64,000 bases of DNA from Amycolatopsis pittospori (GCF_013870525.1 NZ_JACBXD010000010.1:78041-142040); one strand, 5' to 3'. Counted from the stretch's first letter, positions 25,881 to 34,912 are shown. Numbers and translations are program-made. The notes: a model not told the origin generated them from the letters alone.

Positions 25881-27788
25881 CTAAGCGCTTCGGGCCGAAA
25901 TGGCACCGCGATACCAGTACTCGAGGGTCAAGATGTGCCAGAGGTGCTTGGACCGGTCCTGCTGCCCGGACGCGTCTTCGTCGACGAGCCGTTGCAGGGC
26001 CTCACGACGGAGGAACCCGGCCTTCACCAATTCGCCTTCGTTCGTCACCTCGCGCACCAGGGGCGCGAGGTCGCGGCTCATCCAAGCCCGCAGCGGTGCG
26101 CTGAACAGACCCTTCGGCCGGTGCACGATCTCGGCCGGGAGGATCGACAACGCCGCTTCCTTCAACGCCATCTTCCCTTGGCGTTTCACGATCTTCTTGT
26201 CGCCGGGGATCCGGAACGCGGCCTTGACGACCTCGATGTCGACGAACGGCGTCCGCACCTCGGTGGACGCGGCCATACTGGACCGGTCGGTGTAGGCGAG
26301 GTTGAGCCCCGGCAGGAACAGCCGGGAATCGGCCAGGCACATGCGGTTCACGAAGTCGGTCAGCGTGTTGTCGTGATAGGTGTCCGCGTGCTCGGTGATC
26401 ACGTCGTCGACGGCGCCCGCGAGGTCCGGGTTCAGCAGTCCGACGAGCTCCGCCTGGTCGTACATCGTGTAACTGCGCCGGAAGGCGGTCTCCTCCGGCA
26501 GTTCCGCGAACGAGAGGAATCGCTTGGCGAAGCGGACCGACCGGAATCCGCGCTTCGACGTCGCCACCGGCAGTCTGTCCACAACGGACTCGATCGGACG
26601 GCGGACCAGTCCCGGAACCCGTTGGTACTGCACGGCGATCATGTTCGCGAGATGCTTGCGGTATCCGGCGAACAACTCGTCGGCGCCCATGCCCGAAAGC
26701 ATCACCTTGACGCCGGCCTCGCGGGCGGCGGTGCAGATCAGGTAGCTGTTGATCGCCGCCGGATCGCCGATCGGCTCGTCGAGGTGATAAGTCATCCGCG
26801 GCAGCAGATCCAGCACCTGCGGCGCGATCTCGATCTCGTGCAGGTCGACACCGAACTTCGCGGCGACCTTCTTCGCGTACATCAGGTCGTCCGGCATGGC
26901 CTCGAACTTCGCGTCCTCGGCGCGGAAACCGATGGTGTACGCGGAGATCCCCGGCTGCTCACGTGCGGCGAGCGCGGTCAGGTAGCTGGAGTCGAGCCCG
27001 CCGGAGAGGAAGGTCGCGACCGGCACGTCCGAGATCAGGTGCTTGCGCGTGGAGTCCTCGATGACGGCGTTGAGATCGAACTCGCCCTCGTAGGCGGCGC
27101 CTTCCTCGGCGACCTGACGCAGCGACCAGAAGGTGCCGCGCTCCCTGTCACCGTTGGGCCGGAACCGCGCCCAGCTGCCCGGCGGCAGCTTCTCGGCCTC
27201 GGAGAACGCACAGCGCCCGTCCGGAACCCAGTAGTAGAGCAGGGAAGCGACGAGGGCGGTGTCGTCGACGGTCAGTGACCCGCCGAGTTCCGCGGCCAGC
27301 GCCTTCAGCTCCGACGCGAACGCGACCCCCTTGCCCCGGCGCACCAGGAACAGCGGTTTGATGCCCAGCTGATCCCGGACCAGGACCAGTTCGCCGGAGC
27401 GTTCGTCGAAGACACCGAACGCGAACATGCCGCGCAGCCGGTGCAGGCCTTCGGTGCCCCACTTGCGCCAGGCTTCCAGCAGGACCTCGGTGTCGGACGT
27501 CCCCCGGAACCGCACACCCGTGGCTTCGAGTTCCTTCCGCAGCTCCGGCGCGTTGTACAGCTCGCCGTTGTAGGTCAGCGCGAGGCCGTCCTTGACCATC
27601 GGCTGCGCGCCGGTCTCGGTCAGGTCGACGATCGAAAGCCTTCGGTGTCCTAAGTGGACTTCCCCCTCGCCGGCCCGGTGGTCGTACCGGCCCGAACCGT
27701 CCGGTCCGCGGTGGGCGAGGGTTTTGGTGAGCCGATCGGTGAGCGGTCCCCCGTCCGGCCAGAAATAGGCCCCTGCGATGCCGCACAT
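25881..27788 (-). CDS. asnB: Glutamine-hydrolysing asparagine synthase-like amidotransferase
   Basis: The product has 635 residues. Cys2 after the initiator Met (MCGIAGAYFWPDGG) is the glutaminase nucleophile, with the usual YNGELYN and GTSDTEVLLEAW segments in that domain. The synthase domain carries the ATP-pyrophosphatase loop SGGLDSSYL near residue 264. Both domains look complete. In polysaccharide loci such proteins are thought to amidate uronic acids; the neighbouring AlgD-like dehydrogenase and heparinase-family lyase support that reading over a housekeeping asparagine synthetase. AAGGGAG upstream supports the ATG. A long structured leader precedes it. Confidence 0.88.
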   Translation of the reverse strand: MCGIAGAYFWPDGGPLTDRLTKTLAHRGPDGSGRYDHRAGEGEVHLGHRRLSIVDLTETGAQPMVKDGLALTYNGELYNAPELRKELEATGVRFRGTSDTEVLLEAWRKWGTEGLHRLRGMFAFGVFDERSGELVLVRDQLGIKPLFLVRRGKGVAFASELKALAAELGGSLTVDDTALVASLLYYWVPDGRCAFSEAEKLPPGSWARFRPNGDRERGTFWSLRQVAEEGAAYEGEFDLNAVIEDSTRKHLISDVPVATFLSGGLDSSYLTALAAREQPGISAYTIGFRAEDAKFEAMPDDLMYAKKVAAKFGVDLHEIEIAPQVLDLLPRMTYHLDEPIGDPAAINSYLICTAAREAGVKVMLSGMGADELFAGYRKHLANMIAVQYQRVPGLVRRPIESVVDRLPVATSKRGFRSVRFAKRFLSFAELPEETAFRRSYTMYDQAELVGLLNPDLAGAVDDVITEHADTYHDNTLTDFVNRMCLADSRLFLPGLNLAYTDRSSMAASTEVRTPFVDIEVVKAAFRIPGDKKIVKRQGKMALKEAALSILPAEIVHRPKGLFSAPLRAWMSRDLAPLVREVTNEGELVKAGFLRREALQRLVDEDASGQQDRSKHLWHILTLEYWYRGAISARSA

Positions 27789-27812
27789 CTGATGAGCTCC
27801 CTTACTCTAAAA

Positions 27813-27929
27813 GTGAACCCGCGACCGCGACCGACGTCGGCAGGGCGCCGGCCGGCAGTTCACGTCCCGTATGTCTGAAGAGGCGCCCTGCCACCGCGGT
27901 AGCGGGGCCTTCGGCCGGGGCGGGTTCAC
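27813..27929 (-). promoter_or_regulatory. Structured 5' leader upstream of the asnB operon
   Basis: This 117-nt segment, read on the minus strand, is bounded by a perfect 10-bp inverted repeat (27920-27929 with 27813-27822). Inside lies a perfect 11-bp stem (27882-27892 with 27839-27849) enclosing a 32-nt loop, and a small GGCC-GAA-GGCC hairpin. The outer stem is followed by CTTTTAG and then the asnB ribosome site. It could be a terminator of the Wzz-type gene (stop at 27978), an attenuator or a riboswitch-like RNA. I do not recognise it as a known class. Confidence 0.5.
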
Positions 27930-27977
27930 GCGTGTCGTCCCTTCATCGAGTTGCGCCTCTGCTCCGCCATCCGTCCC

Positions 27978-29774
27978 TCACAAGGCTTCGGCGTTATCAG
28001 GTGAAACAGGCGCGAATCGTTTTGTCGGCTGATCGGCGTTGTTCTCGTGCTCTTCGGGCCGCTTGTACGGCGTCGGCGGACGACGCCGGGCGGCCTTCTT
28101 GTCCTTGGCCGGTTCGAGCACCCGCTCGACCGACTTCTGCTGCCCCGGCTTCTCGGGCGGAGCCACCGCGAGCCGCCGCACGGTGGGCTCGTCGTCCGGG
28201 AACATCTCCACCGGCTTCGGGGGCGGACCGACCGGCTTCGGATGCGGCTGGCGATCGAGCCTCGGCTGCGGACGGCGTACCGGCTCCGGAGCCCGGACGG
28301 GCATCGGGGCGCGTACCGGCTCCGGCGCGCGTTCGACCACGACGACCTGGCGTTCTCGGCGTTCTTCCACGTCCACGCCCCGGCCACGCAACGCGGTGTG
28401 CAGGCCGTCCCACAGAGTGCCGTCGGTGTGGTCGCGCGGATCCGGGTCCACCAGCACGACCCCGACGATCGGGATCCGCCGCTCGGCCAGCTGACGTGCG
28501 ACCGTGTGCAGCCATTCGGTGTTCGCCTGCCCGGCACGCAGGACGAGGATCGCCTCCGCGCCGAGGTGTTCGAGGTTCGTCCAGGCCGTCCCCGGCTCGA
28601 TCGAACCGACACCGATGCGGCGCTCGCCGGGAACCGCCGGCTCGTCCTTCTCCAGCACACGGACCGGGCCCTGGCCCACCTGCGCACGCAGGTTCGCCTT
28701 CGGCAGTTCGTCGATGAGCGCGACAGGGCCCTTTTCGCCGAGTTCGGCGGCGATGTCGAGGGCCAGTGCGGCTGTCGTCGTCCGGGCGCCGAGGTCGAGC
28801 AGCGAGACCGTCCCGTCTTCCTTGCGGATCGTGCGGATCAACGTCGTCGCGACCCGTTTGCGCTGTTCGAGCGCGCGAGCCTTCCTCAACCACCGCGGCG
28901 GTCTGGGCAGCTGGGCGATCACCGAAGCGCCGAGATGCCGCGAGATCTCGCGGCGCAGCACCGGCCGGTCCTTCACCACACTGCTGATGGCGGCCAGCAC
29001 GAGCCCGAGCAGCAAGCCCAGCACCAGGCCGATGCCGGCGGCCGTGCCGGTGGTCTTGAGCAGCGAACGCGGCAGGATCCTCGGCGTGTCCATGACCTGG
29101 GTGCCCGCGCCGACCTTGGGCGTGCCGATACCCGCTTCCTGCGCGCGCCCGTCGTAGTCGGAGATCTTCGACGTCAGCTCCGCGCGGCGCGAGTACAGCC
29201 GCTCCAGCTGCGCGGGGTTGGCGTTCCGCTTCGCCTCTTCGGCGACGATGTCGGACTGGATGGTGGTGAGTTCGGTCTGCGCCTGGTTGCGCTGGTCGAG
29301 CAGGGCCTTCTGCTCGGCGGCCGCGGCCGCCTGGGTGCGCGCGACGTACTCGGCGATGAAGGCGTCGGAGATCGCCTGCGCACGGGCGATGGCGTCGGCG
29401 CCGTCCTTGCCCTTGACCGTCAGCTCGAGGACGTTGTTCGTCACCCCGAGCGCCGTGTAGTCCTTGAGGAACTCCTCCGGCGCCTGCGTGCTGTTCAGTT
29501 TCTTGAGCGCGTCGGCCGCGATCTTCGTCGTCTGCACCACGGCGACGTCGGTTTCCATCAGCGTGCCGCTGTCACTGGGCGAATCGTCCGCGTGGACGAC
29601 CAGGATCTTCGCCACGGCCGTCGGCGGCGAAGGCAGGAACGTCGCGACGAGCCCGCCGACGATCAACCCGGCCAGCGCGGTCGCCAGCCACAGGCGACGA
29701 CGTCGCCGGACCGAGACCACGAGCCGCTGGAGGTCGATGAGCGGTTCGGTCTTCTCTTTTTCGGCGGTCGTCAC
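27978..29774 (-). CDS. Wzz-type polysaccharide co-polymerase with degenerate ATPase-like domain
   Basis: The product has 598 residues. A first membrane segment (WLATALAGLIVGGLVATFL near residue 29) and a second near residue 250 (LVLGLLLGLVLAAISSVV) enclose an extracytoplasmic Wzz domain with coiled-coil parts. The cytoplasmic region resembles BY-kinase/ParA-like ATPases (SLLDLGARTTTAALALDIAAELG), but the P-loop GKT/S is absent, and I find no Tyr cluster at the C-terminus, which is instead rich in Pro, Arg and Glu. Chain-length control without kinase activity is likely. The GTG at 29774 overlaps the second Wzz gene. Confidence 0.78.
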   Translation of the reverse strand: MTTAEKEKTEPLIDLQRLVVSVRRRRRLWLATALAGLIVGGLVATFLPSPPTAVAKILVVHADDSPSDSGTLMETDVAVVQTTKIAADALKKLNSTQAPEEFLKDYTALGVTNNVLELTVKGKDGADAIARAQAISDAFIAEYVARTQAAAAAEQKALLDQRNQAQTELTTIQSDIVAEEAKRNANPAQLERLYSRRAELTSKISDYDGRAQEAGIGTPKVGAGTQVMDTPRILPRSLLKTTGTAAGIGLVLGLLLGLVLAAISSVVKDRPVLRREISRHLGASVIAQLPRPPRWLRKARALEQRKRVATTLIRTIRKEDGTVSLLDLGARTTTAALALDIAAELGEKGPVALIDELPKANLRAQVGQGPVRVLEKDEPAVPGERRIGVGSIEPGTAWTNLEHLGAEAILVLRAGQANTEWLHTVARQLAERRIPIVGVVLVDPDPRDHTDGTLWDGLHTALRGRGVDVEERRERQVVVVERAPEPVRAPMPVRAPEPVRRPQPRLDRQPHPKPVGPPPKPVEMFPDDEPTVRRLAVAPPEKPGQQKSVERVLEPAKDKKAARRRPPTPYKRPEEHENNADQPTKRFAPVSPDNAEAL

Positions 29775-31090
29775 GATGTACCTGCCAGTGCTTCTCGATC
29801 GGTCTCGGCGGGCTTGGACGGCTTGGCCGCCCGGCTGCGGGTCGGCCGGACGGGGCGGATCAACGCCACCCCTTCCACGGCGAGCCCGGCGTCGGCGCAG
29901 GCTTCGGCGATGCCGACCAGCTCCCACGCGGTACGCGTCCCCATCCCGAGCACGACGAGTACCCCGTCGGCGTCGGTGTCCTCCACGACCGGCCGCCCGG
30001 GGGCCACCGTGACCACGGTGAACCACCGGTCGGCCAGCTCGGCGATCTCGGCGGCGGCCGTCCGCGCGGCGTGATCGCCGTCGGCCACCAGCACCAGCAA
30101 CCGCCGCTGCTGCAGCTTCGCCACCAGCCGGCGGTAGTGGACGTCCCCGTCGATCTCGTCGGGGAAGACGTCCACGCGATGGATGTTCCACGGCTTGTCG
30201 TCGCCGAGAAGCCTGCCCCGCAGGCTTCGCTGTGCGTCCGGATCCGGCTTGTCGACGACGTCGACCGTGGCCAGCACGGGTCCGCCGACCGCCGCGCCGA
30301 TCTCCTCCTCGTCCCGCAGCCGCCGGTCGGTGCGCGCGGCGAACAGGTGACCGAGAAGGCCGAACACGAAGAACAACGCCGCGCCGCCGAGGGCGAGCTG
30401 CGGCAGCGTCGGCGACGCCGCCGAAGTCGGCCGTTCCGCCGCACCCATCACGACCATGCTGCCGAGACCGCTCGCGGCGTCGGTGGCGTTGAGGGTGGAC
30501 ATCGCCTGCTCGATCGACGAGCGCAGCGCCGCCAGTTCGGTGCGCAGCTGGACGGTCTCGACCGTCGTCGTCCCGTCGGAGACCTTCTCGGTCAGCTCGC
30601 TGATCCGCTGGTTCGTCTGCGCGACCTGCTGGCGTAGCGTCTCGCGACGCTCGTTCGCCAGCTGGACCGCGGAATCGCCGGAGCTGGTGAGGATCTGCGT
30701 CGAGTACTTCACGAATTCCTGGGCGACCTGATCCGCGACCTGCTGGGCGTGTTCGGCGGAGTCGTCGGTCGCGGCGATGGTGATCACGTTGCCCTGCGCG
30801 ACCGAAGTGGAAACCCGGTCGCGCAGGTCGAGACCGGTGCCCCGGCCGAGTACGGCGGCCGCGCGGTCGAGCACGACCGAACTGGTCGCCACCTCGGCCT
30901 GGGTGAGCAGTTCGTCCGCCTCGCGCGGCCCCTGGAGCAGGACGCTGGACGTGGTCCGGTAACCCGGCGAAAGGATCAACGACGATCCCGCACCCACCAG
31001 GGCACCGAGGACGGCGAGGACCAGCAAGGTCCGCCATCGCCCGCGCAGAACCTGTCCGATCATGGACAGGCGCACCGTGTCGTCAGTCAA
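29771..31090 (-). CDS. Second Wzz-type chain-length determinant-like membrane protein
   Basis: The product has 439 residues. A hydrophobic segment near residue 21 (TLLVLAVLGALVGAGSSLI), a Wzz-like external region with heptad-rich stretches (residues about 125-190) and a second membrane segment near residue 225 (LGGAALFFVFGLLGHLF) are visible. The cytosolic part LLVLVADGDHAARTAAAEIA again resembles a nucleotide-binding fold without a P-loop. The start is a TTG at 31090 with GGGAG upstream; a GTG at 31075 is an alternative. It probably pairs with the following Wzz-type protein. The 127-bp gap upstream should hold the promoter. Confidence 0.75.
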   Translation of the reverse strand: MTDDTVRLSMIGQVLRGRWRTLLVLAVLGALVGAGSSLILSPGYRTTSSVLLQGPREADELLTQAEVATSSVVLDRAAAVLGRGTGLDLRDRVSTSVAQGNVITIAATDDSAEHAQQVADQVAQEFVKYSTQILTSSGDSAVQLANERRETLRQQVAQTNQRISELTEKVSDGTTTVETVQLRTELAALRSSIEQAMSTLNATDAASGLGSMVVMGAAERPTSAASPTLPQLALGGAALFFVFGLLGHLFAARTDRRLRDEEEIGAAVGGPVLATVDVVDKPDPDAQRSLRGRLLGDDKPWNIHRVDVFPDEIDGDVHYRRLVAKLQQRRLLVLVADGDHAARTAAAEIAELADRWFTVVTVAPGRPVVEDTDADGVLVVLGMGTRTAWELVGIAEACADAGLAVEGVALIRPVRPTRSRAAKPSKPAETDREALAGTS

Positions 31091-31217
31091 AGCCGGGATC
31101 TCCCATCGGTGCGTGTGCGCACCGCCGCGAATGGCGTAACACCAACCCCGTCGGACTGATCGCGGTGTTGGTTACAGGATTGCCCGAGTCTTGTTCAAAA
31201 CGCGACCGGGAAGTCGA

Positions 31218-32414
31218 TCAACGGGACGCGGCCGCATAGGCCGCGAGCAGGGCTTTCTGGGAGTTCTCCCAAGAGAGCGGACCGGCGACGCGCGCCTGCC
31301 CCAGCTCGCCCATCTCGGCCCGCTGTTCCGGCGAGTCGAGCAGATGCGCGATCAGCTTCGCGAACTCCGGTTCGTCGTTCGCCGGGGCGTACAGCGCGGC
31401 CTCCCCGGCCGAAACACGTGCCTCCCTCAGCTCGAAGGAGACGATCGGACGGCTCATCGCCATGTACTCCATGATCTTGTTCATGGTCGACACGTCGTTG
31501 AGCGGATTCAGCGGGTCCGGCGACAGGCAGACGTCGGCCGCGGACAGGTACCGCACGAGATCCTCGTCGGAGATCCGGCCGGTGAACTCGACCTGATCGT
31601 CCAGCTCGAGTTCCTTGGACAAGGCGACCATGGCGTCGAAAGCATCACCGGAACCGATGAACACGGCATGCCAGTCGGTGCGGCCGACCTCGTCACGCAG
31701 CGACGCGAGCGCGCGCAGGGCGTAATCGACGCCGTCCTGCGGACCCATCACGCCGAGATACGCCAGCAGATGCGGTTTGCCCTTCTTCAACCCGGGCTCG
31801 GCCGGGACCTGGTGGAACCGCTCGACCACCGGCGCGCTGCGCACGACGAAGACGTCGTCCGGCGACTTGCCGCCGCGCTTCACCGCGACTTCCTTGTAAC
31901 TCTCGTTGGTGGCGATGACGACGTCCGCGGTCTTGTAAGTGCGGCGCTCCAGCGCGCAGACCGCGCGGTACAGGAAGTCCTCGCCGCGGTTGAAGCGAGA
32001 GAGGTACAACTCGGGGCAGAGGTCGTGCTGGTCGAAGATGAACTTCGCGCCCTGACGCTTGAGGTACAACGCGACCAGGAACAGCATGTCCGGCGGGTTG
32101 CAGGCGTGCACGACGTCGATCTTTCCGCTCTGGCCGACCTTGCGGGCCAGCCGGAGCGTGTGCCACAGCGCGGATCCGTACTCCTGGACGTAGCCGGCCG
32201 GACCGCCGGTGGCGGCCTTCAGCGGGTATCGCAGGATGTGGACGCCGTCGATGGTGACTTCGGCCTCGGTGTCCCGTTTCGTCCCTTGTGGACAGATGAC
32301 GTGGACTTCCCAGCCGGCGTCGCGAAGCGTCTGGCATTCCTGCCAGACGCGGCGATCGAAGGGGACGGAAAGGTTCTCGACGAGGATGAGAGCTTTACCA
32401 GGCAAGACCGACAT
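31218..32414 (-). CDS. Glycosyltransferase family 4
   Basis: The product has 398 residues. ENLSVPFDRRVWQECQTLRDAGWEVHVICP near the start and LSPDPLNPLNDVSTMNKIMEYMAMSRPIV near residue 290 are characteristic of a GT4 branch found in exopolysaccharide loci. YLGVMGPQDGVDYALRAL marks the inter-domain start of the donor domain. No membrane segments are seen. The ATG at 32414 has AAGAGGG just upstream and lies 20 bases inside the dehydrogenase gene, so the two are translationally coupled. The sugar transferred is unknown; a uronate is plausible given the partner. Confidence 0.85.
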   Translation of the reverse strand: MSVLPGKALILVENLSVPFDRRVWQECQTLRDAGWEVHVICPQGTKRDTEAEVTIDGVHILRYPLKAATGGPAGYVQEYGSALWHTLRLARKVGQSGKIDVVHACNPPDMLFLVALYLKRQGAKFIFDQHDLCPELYLSRFNRGEDFLYRAVCALERRTYKTADVVIATNESYKEVAVKRGGKSPDDVFVVRSAPVVERFHQVPAEPGLKKGKPHLLAYLGVMGPQDGVDYALRALASLRDEVGRTDWHAVFIGSGDAFDAMVALSKELELDDQVEFTGRISDEDLVRYLSAADVCLSPDPLNPLNDVSTMNKIMEYMAMSRPIVSFELREARVSAGEAALYAPANDEPEFAKLIAHLLDSPEQRAEMGELGQARVAGPLSWENSQKALLAAYAAASR

Positions 32415-33711
32415 ATCCCTCTTCAGCCCGGCGCTTTTCGGCATCGGGTACGCGGACGAGATCGATGATGGTGTGGCCGCCGCCCGCCGGGAGCGCCGCG
32501 AGGACGTCCGGGTCGTTGCAGCCGATGAGGGAGACCTCGGCGTGGTCCAGGACCTCGCCGATGGAGCCGGCCAGCAGCTGCCCGAGATGCGGCAACCTGC
32601 CCTCGATGTACTCGCGGTTCGCGCCCATCAGCCGCGAAAGGCTGACGTTGGCGTCGTAGATGCGGAGGTCGTAACCCTTGCCGAGGAGACGCTCCGCCAG
32701 CTCGACGAGCGGGCTCTCGCGGAGGTCGTCGGTGCCGGGTTTGAAGGAGAGGCCGAACAGCCCGACCTTGCGCTTACCGGTGCGCACGACGAGGTCGAAC
32801 GCGCGCTGGAGGTGCTCTTCGTTGGAGGGCAGCACATGCGAAAGGATCGGGACGGCGACGTCCGCGCGATGCGCGGCGTAGACCAGGCCGCGCAGATCCT
32901 TGGGGAGGCACGAGCCGCCGAAGGCGAACCCGGGGCGGAGGTAGGCGGGGCTGATGTTGAGCTTGCGATCGGCGAGGAAGACGTCGATCACCTGGTGCGA
33001 GTCGAGCCCCAGCGCACGGCAGATCGCGCCCAGCTCGTTCGCGAAGCCGATCTTGAGCCCGTGGAAGGAGTTGTCGGCGTACTTCGTCATCTCGGCCACC
33101 GGGATCGCGACCCGGAAGACCTCGCCGGGAAGCCCCTCGTAAAGCGCCGCGACGACGTCACCACTGGCCGGGTCGAGCTCGCCGATGACGGTCTTGGGCG
33201 GGTCGAAGAAGTCCTTGACGCTGCTTCCCTCGCGCAGGAACTCGGGGTTCACCGCGACGCCGAAGTCGACACCGGCGGTGAGGCCGGACGACTTCTCGAG
33301 GATGGGGACGAGCAGGTCCAGACAGGTACCCGGCAGCATCGTGCTGCGGAAGACGACGGTGTGCCTGCTCGTCTTGTCCTTGAGCGCCTCGCCGATCTGC
33401 TCGGCCACGCGCTCCAGGAACGCCGTCGACAGGCTGCCGTTCGGCGCCGACGGGGTACCGACGCAGATCAGGGAGACATCGCTGTCCGCGATCGCCTGTC
33501 TCACGTCGGTGGTGGCTCTCAGCCTGCCCGCGGCGACCACCTCGGCGGTGAGCTCACCGATACGTTCCTCGACCACCGGCGCCTTGCCGCTGGAGATGAG
33601 GTCGATCTTCACCGGGTTCACGTCCACCCCGACGACCTCGTGCCCACGCCCCGCCAGGCACGCCGCCGACACACAACCGACGTAACCGAGCCCGAAGACA
33701 CTGATCTTCAT
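32395..33711 (-). CDS. Nucleotide-sugar 6-dehydrogenase, AlgD-like
   Basis: The product has 438 residues. Rossmann motif FGLGYVGCVSAACLA at residues 6-20, VGVDVNPVKIDLI, VAEMTKYADNSFHGLKI and the catalytic Cys in PGFAFGGSCLPKD near residue 262 are all present. The enzyme oxidises the C6 alcohol of an NDP-hexose to a uronate in two NAD-dependent steps. Several segments (RSTMLPGT, GVDFGV, FGGSCLPKDLRGL, FGLSFKPGTDDLRESPLVELAERLLGKGYDLRIYD) are closer to my memory of GDP-mannose dehydrogenase AlgD than of UDP-glucose dehydrogenases, but the substrate is not proven. GGAGG supports the ATG. It opens the minus-strand half of the locus. Confidence 0.88.
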   Translation of the reverse strand: MKISVFGLGYVGCVSAACLAGRGHEVVGVDVNPVKIDLISSGKAPVVEERIGELTAEVVAAGRLRATTDVRQAIADSDVSLICVGTPSAPNGSLSTAFLERVAEQIGEALKDKTSRHTVVFRSTMLPGTCLDLLVPILEKSSGLTAGVDFGVAVNPEFLREGSSVKDFFDPPKTVIGELDPASGDVVAALYEGLPGEVFRVAIPVAEMTKYADNSFHGLKIGFANELGAICRALGLDSHQVIDVFLADRKLNISPAYLRPGFAFGGSCLPKDLRGLVYAAHRADVAVPILSHVLPSNEEHLQRAFDLVVRTGKRKVGLFGLSFKPGTDDLRESPLVELAERLLGKGYDLRIYDANVSLSRLMGANREYIEGRLPHLGQLLAGSIGEVLDHAEVSLIGCNDPDVLAALPAGGGHTIIDLVRVPDAEKRRAEEGYVGLAW

Positions 33712-33872
33712 GACGATTTCCTCCAGCCGCTTTCCGCTGCCCGTTGGTCGGCCGAAGCCCGCCGTTCGTTACCGGCGTCCACCGTTCGCCATCTTTTGGC
33801 GGAATGCCTGTGCGGCAAGGGAATTACGCATCGCTCGAAGGCCCCGAAACGCTACACGCGAGGCGTAACAAT

Positions 33873-33918
33873 CTCGTGAGTGATTTGGGTCGTTAGAACG
33901 ACCCAAATCACTCACGAG
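33873..33918. terminator. 22-bp perfect inverted repeat (shared core), carries a stop codon
   Basis: The arms at 33873-33894 and 33897-33918 are perfectly complementary around a 2-nt loop. The stem contains the TGA stop (33908-33910 on the minus strand) of the AbiEi/Vsr-like gene. The sequence is nearly identical to the element at 34997-35040. The 161 bp between it and the dehydrogenase start hold no gene and should contain the dehydrogenase promoter. Confidence 0.75.
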
Positions 33919-34912
33919 GTCTGCACCGAGGACACGTCGATTCCCGCCCTCCGGCCGGGTCCCAGCCCTCGCGTACCAGGACCTCCCTGACCTCGGCGGC
34001 GACAGCGCACGGTGAGGTCCGGACGTCGTGCCAGCCGTAGACGAGCCGGGCACGGCCTGCCAGCTCGGCGGCGTTGTCCCGACGGCGATCACGGAACGCG
34101 ATACTCGCCATCGCATGGGTCGCGCGGCCGTCGAGACGAACGGTCAGCCGAGCTCCTTGAGAGTCGTAGGTCACGTCTTCCCAAAGCGTCTTGCCATCGA
34201 CTTCGAACGGTGTCTGGTTGTCCCCGGCCGGCAAGCCGTGCTCCTTCTCGACCTCTTCCTGATATTCGACCTCGAGTGCCGACATCAGCCCGTTCCGCAC
34301 CAGGTACAGCCCCCGCAGAATGGCTGCCCGGTAACGAAAAGGTGGCTGGAGTGCGACGCAGGTGTCCATCGCGGAAACCTCCACCCGGCTCCGGCTGACC
34401 AGGTCGACGATCGTGTTCGTGGCCTCCCTCGGGGTCCGCTGGGAGACGGCCAGGTCGACGATCGTGTCGGTGGTCCGCGTCCGAGGTGGCCGCGTTTCGA
34501 CAGCCGTGTAGTCCAGGGCGCGCGAGCGATGCACGAGGACCATCGGTGGTTGCGAGACCGCCGAACCGGTGTAGGGGACCGTGATTTCGATCGGCCCCTC
34601 GATAACCGGGACGAGATTCCATTCTTCCGCCGCGGTGCGATGACTCAGGATCGCGCGGCCACCTCCGTAGAGAACCGCCGCGTGGAGTTTCGCGGTCCGG
34701 GACAACTCGCCGGTGAACGTGGCGATGACACCGGGAAGCACGATCCGCCATCGGCCGGCGTCGATATTGGCCCGCACGTCGGACGGAGTGTGCCGGTAGG
34801 CGCGAAGTTGGGCCCTGCTGACGATTCCGTGTTGCTCTTGCAGCAGGACCGGCCAGCTGGGGCGAAGTTCGGCCGGGATCGACTCTTCAGACCATCGGGT
34901 GTGAATAGGCAC
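33908..34912 (-). CDS. AbiEi-like N-terminal / Vsr-like C-terminal domain protein
   Basis: The product has 334 residues from a GTG at 34912. The N-terminus LLQEQHGIVSRAQLRAYRHTPSDVRANIDAGRW is the winged-helix pattern of AbiEi-type antitoxin domains. The C-terminal region (WEDVTYDSQGARLTVRLDGRATH, then FRDRRRDNAAELAGRARLVYGWHDV) resembles the Vsr/DUF559 restriction-endonuclease-like fold. Such proteins are common in actinobacteria as lone genes, and neither toxicity nor nuclease activity is established. No partner toxin gene is adjacent. The gene is bracketed by two copies of the same long hairpin and has DnaA-box-like sequences upstream. Confidence 0.7.
   Translation of the reverse strand: MPIHTRWSEESIPAELRPSWPVLLQEQHGIVSRAQLRAYRHTPSDVRANIDAGRWRIVLPGVIATFTGELSRTAKLHAAVLYGGGRAILSHRTAAEEWNLVPVIEGPIEITVPYTGSAVSQPPMVLVHRSRALDYTAVETRPPRTRTTDTIVDLAVSQRTPREATNTIVDLVSRSRVEVSAMDTCVALQPPFRYRAAILRGLYLVRNGLMSALEVEYQEEVEKEHGLPAGDNQTPFEVDGKTLWEDVTYDSQGARLTVRLDGRATHAMASIAFRDRRRDNAAELAGRARLVYGWHDVRTSPCAVAAEVREVLVREGWDPAGGRESTCPRCRPRE

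Noticed and set aside
25881..27788. AsnB as a lasso-peptide cyclase or housekeeping asparagine synthetase
   Set aside because: No precursor peptide or B-protein gene is nearby, and the intact Cys2 glutaminase domain plus the polysaccharide context favour amidation of a sugar acid.
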